Below are positions 29,675-34,860 of a stretch of DNA of 34,860 nucleotides, piece after piece. The notes beneath the pieces were generated by a model. The model saw only the letters and a program-made list of their open reading frames with translations. It was not told the DNA's origin and ran no database searches. Position 1 is the stretch's first letter. The number at the start of each line of letters is the position of its first letter. The DNA lies in the NCBI GenBank assembly GCA_934630855.1, contig CAKTWW010000020.1, forward strand, positions 1-34,860, written 5' to 3'. A program made the translations under genes and the position numbers. Source of the DNA: an uncultured Collinsella sp. (GTDB lineage Bacteria > Actinomycetota > Coriobacteriia > Coriobacteriales > Coriobacteriaceae).

Positions 29675-30011
29675 GTATTACAAGCTGGGATCTCATGTAT
29701 TAGAGCTCGAGCCGCGCCCGTGCGTCCTTGGCGTCTTGCGTCCGATCGTCATCAAATGGCTCAAGCCGGGCTGGCGCGATGAGTGGGATGAGGTCGTGAG
29801 GCGGATGGACGCCGGCAGCGTCACACCCATCCGCCTCACGGACGATGAGACCGCGCGGACGCCGGAGGCCGTGGCCATCAGGGCGCCCGGCGGGGAAATC
29901 ATCGGGCTCGATGCGTGGGGCATGGCGAAGGTTCTTACCGGAGCCTATGGTCCCGGCTCTCCCGGTCGTATTCCTACGATATCGCCCTTAAATCACCAAT
30001 GTGTCAGATAA
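29667..30011 (+). CDS. Hypothetical protein starting inside operator element
   Basis: A 114-residue soluble protein, MFTYYKLGSHVLELEPRPCV, followed by IKWLKPGWRDEWDEVVRRMD and APGGEIIGLDAWGMAKVL. No family recognised. Its start codon is part of the repeated site III, and shortened copies of its first residues appear at sites I, II and IV. The last residues overlap the convergent gene at 30004 by 8 bases. It could be a small regulator or an anti-defence/addiction component; nothing in the sequence decides. Confidence 0.6.
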   Translation: MFTYYKLGSHVLELEPRPCVLGVLRPIVIKWLKPGWRDEWDEVVRRMDAGSVTPIRLTDDETARTPEAVAIRAPGGEIIGLDAWGMAKVLTGAYGPGSPGRIPTISPLNHQCVR

Positions 30012-30243
30012 AGAATGAGGCAATGGCTATGACCACGCATACGGCAGATGCGGCGACTGCGCCTTTTTTCCTCTCCTTTAGTCCGACGAACAGGGTTGCC
30101 GTAAAGTAAAGGGCGGAAATGCAGGATATGGCAAGCGAAACGAATTCCTTGGGTGGTTTCAGCAAAAGGTCGCTAGCAAAGAGTAATGCAAGCAGGGCAA
30201 AGCCGATTGTGGCCAAGTATCTCGATTGATTCTGCGACAGCAT
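30004..30243 (-). CDS. Small membrane protein
   Basis: A 79-residue protein with about three hydrophobic helices (LATIGFALLALLFASDLLL; FVSLAISCISALYFTATLFV; AVAASAVCVVIAIASFFI) and short positive loops. No strong RBS seen. It lies 12 bases after the 37-residue frame on the same strand and may be co-transcribed with it. Function unknown. Confidence 0.6.
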   Translation of the reverse strand: MLSQNQSRYLATIGFALLALLFASDLLLKPPKEFVSLAISCISALYFTATLFVGLKERKKGAVAASAVCVVIAIASFFI

Positions 30244-30255
30244 GGCAACTGCCTT

Positions 30256-30369
30256 TTAGAACATGTAAGTGAAAAGTCGGTACGATGTCATTGCGGTTGC
30301 AAACAAGCCGCCGCCAGGACCGGTTGTCACGAGACCGGCAATAACGCATTTTCTCGGTTTCCAGCTCAT
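30256..30369 (-). CDS. Very small hydrophobic peptide
   Basis: A 37-residue frame from ATG 30369 (MSWKPRKCVIAGLVTTGPGG...) with AGAGGGG about 6 bases upstream: basic start, then a hydrophobic segment with a Gly-rich turn. It might be a small membrane peptide working with the 30004-30243 protein. Coding support is the RBS and composition only. Confidence 0.4.
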   Translation of the reverse strand: MSWKPRKCVIAGLVTTGPGGGLFATAMTSYRLFTYMF

Positions 30370-30606
30370 GACAGACCCCTCTCTCTCATGGTGAAACGCA
30401 TACATTATGAGATATGCACATTATCTCGCTAATTAATTTCAATATCCATCATCTAACTAAAGAATACTGACTCACTGGTTCAGCGACGATGCGTTTTTAC
30501 CCTTGCGTTCCCACTCGCCGCGTCGGCGGTCGGAAGGGTCTCCGTCTCGCAATCAGCGACCTTGTAACCGTATCTGATGACTGTAGGTTAAACCAACCCA
30601 CAGCCA

Positions 30607-30717
30607 TGAGCACGTTAACGTAGTACTATACTAATTACTTAACATGCTCACGTATTTCTACCTGCGTCTTAGAATTACTTAATGTAGTCATATGTTAATG
30701 TGCTAATATATGACTAC
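30607..30717 (+). promoter_or_regulatory. Operator elements, site IV, upstream of parA
   Basis: Two inverted repeats: TGAGCACGTTAA against TTAACATGCTCA (30607-30650, 11 of 12) and GTAGTCATAT against ATATGACTAC (30684-30717, perfect). They share AGTCATATG and CACGTATT words with sites I-III and end about 10 bases before the parA ribosome-binding site. Likely partition operator or centromere. Confidence 0.6.
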
Positions 30718-30738
30718 GCTATTCAGAAAGGGGAGAAC

Positions 30739-31290
30739 ATGGCGACGAACATCCTGCTAGTCAACCAGAAGGGCGGCGTCGGCAAGACGACGTTCGCCGA
30801 CGAGATCGCCTGGGGCCTCGAGCGCCGCGGCCACAAGGTCGGTTTCGGCAACCTGGACCCGCAGGGCGGTGCGAACCACGAGAAAAACCTGCTCGACGAC
30901 GAGGACGCCGTGAACGTCATCGACACACCGGGGTTTTTGAGCGACGACACCGCCGAGTACGCCAAGAATGCGGATATCGCGATTATCCCGGTGCAGCCCG
31001 GAACGCTGGGCCTGAAGCCCATGAAGCGAACGATCAAGGTCATCACCGAGGCCAATCCCGACTTGTCGTTCGCAATCATCATCAACAACTTCGCCGGCAA
31101 CCAGACCGTGGACAGACAGTTCCTCGAACTGCTCGAGGCCGACGACCTTCCCGTGCTGGGCACCGTACCGACCGCGGCGGCCTTCAAGCAGGGCGCGGCG
31201 CTGGGAAAGCCCGTGTATGAAATCGCCAAGAACGGCAAGGCCGCCCAGGCGATTGAAAACATCCTGAACGAACTGGAAGAGGTGCTGTAA
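30739..31290 (+). CDS. parA: ParA-family partition ATPase
   Basis: A 183-residue Walker-type ATPase: deviant Walker A KGGVGKTT at 11-18 with the signature lysine, LDPQGG at 39-44 and Walker B region VIDTPG at 60-65. The short length and lack of an N-terminal DNA-binding domain place it with small type Ib-like ParA proteins that work with an RHH partner. AAAGGGGAG precedes ATG 30739. The partner gene follows with no gap. Confidence 0.9.
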   Translation: MATNILLVNQKGGVGKTTFADEIAWGLERRGHKVGFGNLDPQGGANHEKNLLDDEDAVNVIDTPGFLSDDTAEYAKNADIAIIPVQPGTLGLKPMKRTIKVITEANPDLSFAIIINNFAGNQTVDRQFLELLEADDLPVLGTVPTAAAFKQGAALGKPVYEIAKNGKAAQAIENILNELEEVL

Positions 31291-31590
31291 ATGGCAAAGT
31301 TCAAAAAGGCGACCTCCTACTTCGATGTCGCCGCGGAGAAGGCCGAGGAGAGGCAGCAGAAAATCGTTGAAAGCGCATCTGAGCCCCAGAAATCGGCTCC
31401 ACAGGTACGGAAAGCCGGGCGCCCGAAAAAGGGCCTTGAAGGGGCATCTGAGAGGCTTGTACAGTTGTCTGTCTACGTTCCCGAGAGCTACCGCAAGCGA
31501 TTGAAGCAGGTCGCCCTTGAGGAAGACAAGTCTGTTTCCGATATCGCTCGGGAGCTTTTCGATCGCTATTTGGCCGAAAAAGAGATCTAG
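31291..31590 (+). CDS. RHH partition/centromere-binding protein (ParB role)
   Basis: A 99-residue protein with a charged N-terminus, an AGRPKKG hook and a C-terminal RHH-type domain (VQLSVYVPESYRKRLKQVAL, then EEDKSVSDIARELFDRYL). Start follows the parA stop immediately. In this plasmid class the RHH protein binds repeated centromere sites and also represses the par promoter, so the site IV repeats are natural targets. A terminator follows. Confidence 0.88.
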   Translation: MAKFKKATSYFDVAAEKAEERQQKIVESASEPQKSAPQVRKAGRPKKGLEGASERLVQLSVYVPESYRKRLKQVALEEDKSVSDIARELFDRYLAEKEI

Positions 31591-31597
31591 TTGAGTT

Positions 31598-31628
31598 AAC
31601 GGGTACCGAAGGGTGCCCGTTTTCTTTT
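31598..31628 (+). terminator. Terminator of par operon
   Basis: ACGGGTACC and GGTGCCCGT pair (one G-T) and run into TTTCTTTT, eight bases after the stop. Confidence 0.85.
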
Positions 31629-32120
31629 ACCTTGGCCACTGAGAGCCGATTTAAGACCAGTTTTATCTATCAATGAGAAAACGGTCGGACCTCACCGATA
31701 GGACGTCTTATTTTCGATTCTGCGGCTCCCTGCCGATAATTGAAGTGAGGTCAACCAAATGTCGGTATCCAGATCAACCGGAAAAACGGATTCGGTAGGT
31801 CATTGCCGAATTGCAGGTGTTTACAGCCAAGTTGGTTAGTCCACCGGGGGGCGAAGCGACGCCGGCGCTGAGGGTTGGCAAGGACGTAGTGATTTCGGTC
31901 AGGGATTGCTCTCCTTTCCGGTGAAAAGCGAGCGTCCGATTTGCCTATAACGTTTCGCTGGTCGCTAAGACCAATAGGGCCGTACCGGATTTATTTCCGG
32001 GAAAGTACGTTGCGAGTGGATAGGTTTTCGATTAAACGGTGATTGACATGGACGTGAATAAAATCTCAAATCAAAGAAAAAGTTTTCTTTCCCTTTCTTT
32101 CTCTTAAAACCTCTTTAGAT
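31629..32120. other. Gene-free stretch between par operon and iterons
   Basis: About 490 bases without a credible gene. GACCTCAC and GTGAGGTC form a distant inverted pair, GGTC-GCTAA-GACC a small hairpin, and CGTACCGGA...TCCGGGAAAGTACG a longer one. CCGATA/TCGGTA words recur. It may hold the rest of the origin (for example the AT-rich opening zone near 32040-32110) or a short RNA, but I cannot name one. Confidence 0.45.
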
Positions 32121-32125
32121 ATTAT

Positions 32126-32439
32126 TGGTGCCCTTTTTGGAAACTTTTGGTTGTCAAAAAGGGCACAGTTTTCGGGTTTTTGTGCCCCTTTTGGAAACTT
32201 TTTGTGCCCCTTTTGGAAACTGCCATTGTCAAAAAGGGCACAGGAAATTGCCGAAAAGGGCACAGGAAATTGCCGAAAAGGGCACAGAAGGTAATGCGAA
32301 AAAGTGCCTGAAATAGGGAGAAATTGCCGAAAAGAGCACAGGAAATTGCCGAAAAGGGCACAAAAATAGAGCAGATATTTCTTAAATTCGATAAAAATTG
32401 CCGAAAAGGGCACAGGAAATTGCCGAAAAGGGCACAGGG
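32126..32439. repeat. oriV: Iteron array, probable vegetative origin
   Basis: Copies of the 22-bp unit TTGCCGAAAAGGGCACAGGA start at 32151, 32226, 32248, 32270, 32324, 32346, 32398 and 32420, with exact 22-bp steps inside each group. Reverse copies start near 32126, 32181 and 32203. The array lies just downstream of the rep gene. Iterons of this length beside an initiator gene define an iteron-controlled replication origin. Confidence 0.88.
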
Positions 32440-32482
32440 GGAGGCAAATAAAAAGGGACGGACAATCTGTCACCCGTCCCGA

Positions 32483-33295
32483 TTAGAGGTTCTTGGCACC
32501 ACGTTCCATGCACGCCTGCGGGTTCACATCGTACTCAGCCGGGGCGCGCGGCGAGACGACCGTCTTTACGACAAGACTCAGGCCAACGAGCTTTTCGAGG
32601 GAGGCACGAAGTTTGCTCTTACTGACAGCGAGCTGGTCGGCGGCGTTCTGGGTCGACACCCGGAAAGGCTTGGGCTCCTTGGCCGAAAAGAACGAGAAAA
32701 TGTAGCCGAAAAGAACCTTGTCGAGAGCAGAGAGATCGGTATCGCGAATCGCCCAAAAGGGGATCCGGCAGAACGTCCCGTGCGAAGTCCATTCGTGAAG
32801 GGCCCCGGCGTTGACGAACTCAACGCCGCACAACTCCGCCCACCTGGCCTCGTCGACCCTGTAGGTGACCTCCTCGCCATGACCCTCTTTCTCAATGAGG
32901 GCGAAGCTCTTGAGCTTTTGGAGCCTCTTGCTGAGTGCCGAGGGGGAGATGCCGAGGACTTCGGCAATTGTCTTTGCGTTGGACCGGCAGCCCTTCAAAG
33001 AGTCCCTGCGTTGAAACCCGTGGATATATGCCAGAACGAGCAGTTCGTTCAGCGACAGCTTCGCCTTCGACTTGCGAAGCAAGATCATCGACAAGGGGAG
33101 CGCGATGAAGCGCCCACTGCCGGACGAGCTGTCTTTGAGCCATGATTCCGCGTTTAAAACAGCAGCTCGATTCGAGTTCGAGTTCGACTGCGTGTCGTCC
33201 GGTTTTGACTGGGCAAGAAGGGCGGCGAAGTCCTCTTTCGAAATCGTGTTTTTGAACGTGCTCCCCCCGCTGGGCGGAGCGCCATTTACGTCCAT
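32483..33295 (-). CDS. rep: Plasmid replication initiator protein
   Basis: A 270-residue protein with two winged-helix-like units: MILLRKSKAKLSLNELLVLA with ISPSALSKRLQKLKSFALIE, and WAIRDTDLSALDKVLFGYIF with AVSKSKLRASLEKLVGLSLV. This is the usual layout of iteron-binding initiators, although the family (RepA/Rep_3-like) could not be fixed. The RBS AAAGG lies inside the 8-bp hairpin at 33299-33317, so translation is likely limited by structure. The iterons are directly downstream and two more copies lie at 33773-33812. Confidence 0.85.
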   Translation of the reverse strand: MDVNGAPPSGGSTFKNTISKEDFAALLAQSKPDDTQSNSNSNRAAVLNAESWLKDSSSGSGRFIALPLSMILLRKSKAKLSLNELLVLAYIHGFQRRDSLKGCRSNAKTIAEVLGISPSALSKRLQKLKSFALIEKEGHGEEVTYRVDEARWAELCGVEFVNAGALHEWTSHGTFCRIPFWAIRDTDLSALDKVLFGYIFSFFSAKEPKPFRVSTQNAADQLAVSKSKLRASLEKLVGLSLVVKTVVSPRAPAEYDVNPQACMERGAKNL

Positions 33296-33298
33296 AAA

Positions 33299-33317
33299 GT
33301 GACCTTTCCAAGGTCAC
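33299..33317 (-). promoter_or_regulatory. Hairpin covering rep ribosome-binding site
   Basis: GTGACCTT and AAGGTCAC pair perfectly around TCC and include the rep Shine-Dalgarno. It could limit initiator synthesis, or be an operator for Rep or the RHH protein. Confidence 0.65.
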
Positions 33318-33334
33318 CAACATGTTTTAAGTGG

Positions 33335-33407
33335 TAGAATATTACCAACAAGTTGATGACACTTCGCTTAAAGGACCCAAGCCGCCAAGCTAATGAGGGT
33401 CCTTTTT
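33335..33407 (+). ncRNA. Putative antisense control RNA of rep
   Basis: A -10-like TAGAAT (33335-33340) is followed by about 30 bases and a strong terminator (AAAGGACCC/GGGTCCTTT plus T run, 33370-33407) on the plus strand, opposite the rep leader. This is the layout of counter-transcribed RNAs that control plasmid copy number. The -35 is weak, and the hairpin may instead serve the convergent copy-control gene. Confidence 0.4.
33370..33407 (+). terminator. Terminator between copG-like gene and rep
   Basis: AAAGGACCC pairs with GGGTCCTTT and runs into TTTTTG on the plus strand. On the minus strand it directly follows the RHH gene and could act there too, with a shorter T run. Confidence 0.8.
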
Positions 33408-33421
33408 GCGTTATATATGTC

Positions 33422-33604
33422 CTACTGTTTTTGCTGATGAAGACGAATCTCCTCCGCATTGAACAGGTTCTGAATCGCAAGCGCAACGAGCCCAGATTTC
33501 GTGAGACCGAGTTCACGAGCCTTTATGTCCATCTGCTCGGTCAGCTCGGTCGGCAGCGTAATCATGAGCCGCTTTTTGTTAGACGCAACGGACGTGTTGC
33601 TCAT
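33422..33604 (-). CDS. Small RHH regulator (CopG-like)
   Basis: A 60-residue protein with a single RHH domain (KRLMITLPTELTEQMDIKAR, then ELGLTKSGLVALAIQNLF). GGGAGG precedes ATG 33604 (9 bases). Small RHH proteins immediately upstream of rep usually repress rep transcription (CopG type). It lies upstream of rep on the same strand with the terminator/antisense region between. Confidence 0.82.
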   Translation of the reverse strand: MSNTSVASNKKRLMITLPTELTEQMDIKARELGLTKSGLVALAIQNLFNAEEIRLHQQKQ

Positions 33605-33726
33605 ACGATGATCCTCCCTTCGGTTGAAAACAGTATATACCACTTCTAACTAAACTGTTACAGTTCTGAATGATTTAGGCATATTAGTGACTAAAACCTT
33701 AGCGGCCAAAAAATGGATTGTCGTTA

Positions 33727-33771
33727 TTTTTGTCTGTTGCTATGGGTCGAGATAACCCATAGCAGACAAAA
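33727..33771. other. Long hairpin beside distal iterons
   Basis: TGTCTG-TT-GCTATGGGT pairs with ACCCATAGCAGACA around CGAGATA, with flanking T/A extension. It could be a primosome or single-strand origin, or a terminator. Confidence 0.5.
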
Positions 33772-33772
33772 G

Positions 33773-33816
33773 TTGCCAAAAGGGGCACAGAAAATTGCCG
33801 AAAAGGGCACAGTAAA
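33773..33816. repeat. Two distal iterons
   Basis: TTGCCAAAAGGGGCACAG and TTGCCGAAAAGGGCACAG start at 33773 and 33795, exactly 22 bases apart, about 1.3 kb from the main array. Probably handcuffing or rep-promoter control sites. Confidence 0.75.
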
Positions 33817-33946
33817 ACGTCCCTGGAATCAACTGTTACGATAAAAACGGGGGGGGGATAACTCCGCGGACACGGCCTAGCGCGCTGCCATCCAGTGCCG
33901 ATTCTGCCATACTCGCAATTCGGCGAGGATGAGGAGTATGAATTGA

Positions 33947-33985
33947 TCGGGGCTTATAGGACAAAATATGTCCTATAAGCCCCGA
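33947..33985. terminator. 17-bp perfect palindrome inside decayed frame
   Basis: TCGGGGCTTATAGGACA and its complement pair around AAATA. The flanking DNA on both sides reads as one acidic protein tail, so the palindrome looks inserted. Confidence 0.6.
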
Positions 33986-34064
33986 GGATGACGATTCCAA
34001 TACGGACGACACCAAAACCGGCATCGACGGCTCCATGGACGATTCGGATTCCAAATAGGCCCTG

Positions 34065-34520
34065 TTAGTTGAGCTGCTTCTTTGCCGGATTCGTATGCGA
34101 AACCGCTATACCTGTGGCAATTGCCATGAGGCAGCTTGCGACGAGTCCGTACTCATACTTCAAAATGTTTGTTGCGGTCAGGGCGATAATTAACACTGTC
34201 AGAATTTGCAGAACTATCGTTATTGCGAAGAGATTTATTCCTTGTTTGGCCGAAGTCGCTGAATGAGTCTGGCTTCGTTGATTCAGGTTGAAGCAGACAA
34301 CAAAAGCGACCAGTTCGCTTGATAAGGGGCCGACTACATAGAAAAAGATTGCGTCAATGAAGCCTATAGTGTTGTAAGTGTTGTAAGTTGTTTCGCCGGA
34401 AAACACAGCGTATAAAGCATATCCAAATCTTGGCTGATTCATGTATGAGTACGAAAAGACGAAGAGCGTCAATATTGCTACTACCAGAAGTGCATTCAGG
34501 ACAAATCGTTTGCTTTTCAT
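34065..34520 (-). CDS. Small integral membrane protein
   Basis: A 151-residue protein with about four hydrophobic helices (VLNALLVVAILTLFVFSYSY; IDAIFFYVVGPLSSELVAFV; LFAITIVLQILTVLIIALTA; LVASCLMAIATGIAV). AAGGAG precedes ATG 34520. No family recognised. Lower GC than the phosphoesterase region. Function unknown. Confidence 0.75.
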   Translation of the reverse strand: MKSKRFVLNALLVVAILTLFVFSYSYMNQPRFGYALYAVFSGETTYNTYNTIGFIDAIFFYVVGPLSSELVAFVVCFNLNQRSQTHSATSAKQGINLFAITIVLQILTVLIIALTATNILKYEYGLVASCLMAIATGIAVSHTNPAKKQLN

Positions 34521-34616
34521 CGATCGCTCCTTCCGGGTGACTCTTATTTGTAATTCTACAGCAGCCATTTGTTTTTCAAAGAATTTGACTGTCCTAAATA
34601 ACGTGCACTTTCGCTG

Positions 34617-34646
34617 GAGGGTCGCTGTTTGGCGGCCCTCTTTTTT
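34617..34646 (+). terminator. Terminator upstream of the join-spanning peptide gene
   Basis: A GAGGGTCGC-type stem pairs with GGCGGCCCTC and runs into six T. It insulates the peptide gene promoter; the transcript it ends is not known. Confidence 0.75.
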
Positions 34647-34701
34647 GCACAGACGCGGTGGGATGGTAATATCGGGCGGGAGTCAGCCGCTCTGATAGAA
34701 T
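34645..34701 (+). promoter_or_regulatory. Promoters of join-spanning peptide gene
   Basis: TTGCAC (34645-34650) and TAATAT (34667-34672) are spaced 16 bases. An alternative extended -10, TGATAGAAT (34693-34701), is the counterpart of TAGAAT at the second peptide locus. Either could drive the peptide mRNA. Confidence 0.5.
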
Positions 34702-34764
34702 CGTCCTTGCTGTCGGCAGCCCTCGTGCCGGGCAGAGCCCTCCATTTGATGGGAGGTGATGCCC

Positions 34765-34860
34765 ATGACCGATTTCACCGAGCTCGTGAAGCTCCTGACC
34801 GCTATGGTCTCGCTCCTCACGGCCCTTGTCGGCCTTTCCAAGGCACTCAAGCAGGGTTCG
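34765..34860 (+). CDS. Small hydrophobic/basic peptide, N-terminal part (join-spanning)
   Basis: The first 32 codons of the 41-residue peptide completed at bases 38-67. It begins MTDFTELVKLLTAMVSLLTA, an amphipathic/hydrophobic helix, and continues into a basic tail. ATG 34765 is preceded by GGGAGG at the right distance; ATG 34759 (two residues longer) is too close to it. The leader holds GCTGTCGGCAGCCC and GGGCAGAGCC, which can pair with inverted copies downstream of the gene. A type I toxin is the favoured reading. Confidence 0.72.
   Translation, partial: MTDFTELVKLLTAMVSLLTALVGLSKALKQGS
34824..34860. repeat. Terminal overlap, right copy
   Basis: Identical to bases 1-37. Removing one copy leaves a 34,823-bp circle in which the small-peptide gene is intact. 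Confidence 0.93.

Larger units (their letters stand above)
33605..34064. other. Gene-poor stretch with hairpins, two iterons and a decayed tail
   Basis: Contains the 33727-33771 hairpin, two 22-bp iterons at 33773 and 33795, a run of nine G near 33849-33857 and remnants of an acidic protein tail (FGEDEEYEL before, EDDDSNTDDTKTGIDG after the hairpin at 33947). No intact gene. Confidence 0.6.

Noticed and set aside
31629..32120. Structured RNA (riboswitch, T-box or tmRNA)
   Set aside because: Several small hairpins exist but no conserved core motif or nearby gene that such an RNA would control.
33849..33857. Run of nine G as a phase-variation tract
   Set aside because: It lies in gene-free DNA and no reading frame or clear promoter spans it.

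Overview
The window is a complete circular element with an untrimmed overlap: its first 37 bases are identical to its last 37, and a small-peptide gene reads through the join. The unique length is therefore 34,823 bp. It carries a plasmid backbone: an initiator-like Rep gene (32483-33295, minus) next to 22-bp iterons, a ribbon-helix-helix (RHH) copy-control gene (33422-33604), a ParA/RHH partition pair (30739-31590), a serine resolvase (3263-3847) and a MobC-type protein beside an oriT-like inverted repeat (16405-17288). No relaxase was found, so any transfer would need one supplied in trans. The GC-rich codon usage, the multi-spanning LuxR regulator and the Ala-rich surface protein ending in LAQTG suggest a gut actinobacterium of the class Coriobacteriia, plausibly Collinsella. 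That assignment is inference; no marker gene proves it.

Layout. 34.6 kb through the join to 4.4 kb: two small hydrophobic/basic peptide genes (across the join, and at 4087) flank a coupled operon of three metallophosphoesterases, a coiled-coil gene and the resolvase. Both peptide genes sit inside inverted copies of a promoter-plus-leader, which resembles type I toxin-antitoxin loci. 4.4-7.0 kb: small hypothetical genes, a DUF1648 membrane protein and strong hairpins. 7.0-8.8 kb: an unusual block in which one 182-aa gene is preceded by three GTTATCGTAATAA-like sites and followed by three arrays of degenerate, strictly phased 8-bp repeats (about 54 units) separated by two structured inverted arms. 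8.8-15.1 kb: a minus-strand locus with an extracytoplasmic protein, a two-permease ABC transporter, a lipoprotein and a membrane-bound double-LuxR regulator, resembling peptide-sensing or bacteriocin-immunity loci. 15.2-17.9 kb: a chimeric RelE remnant, a frameshifted small gene, MobC, the oriT candidate and about 0.65 kb of hairpin-rich DNA.

17.9-24.2 kb: an AAA/DUF4143 ATPase with exact 23-bp repeats at its start, a truncated gene coupled to an MFS exporter, a one-chain ABC transporter and a broken BspA-like fragment. 24.2-25.7 kb: a toxin-antitoxin-like pair and an XRE regulator. 25.8-29.1 kb: a 1099-aa cell-wall-anchored coiled-coil/CAP-domain protein. 29.2-34.6 kb: repeated operator/start-codon elements, small membrane proteins, and the partition and replication modules.

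The backbone keeps and mobilises the element. The accessory genes point to host-surface interaction, peptide export or immunity, and addiction. The two features I would look at first are the octamer arrays with their neighbour gene, and the pair of type I-like peptide loci that share one architecture but have unrelated peptides.
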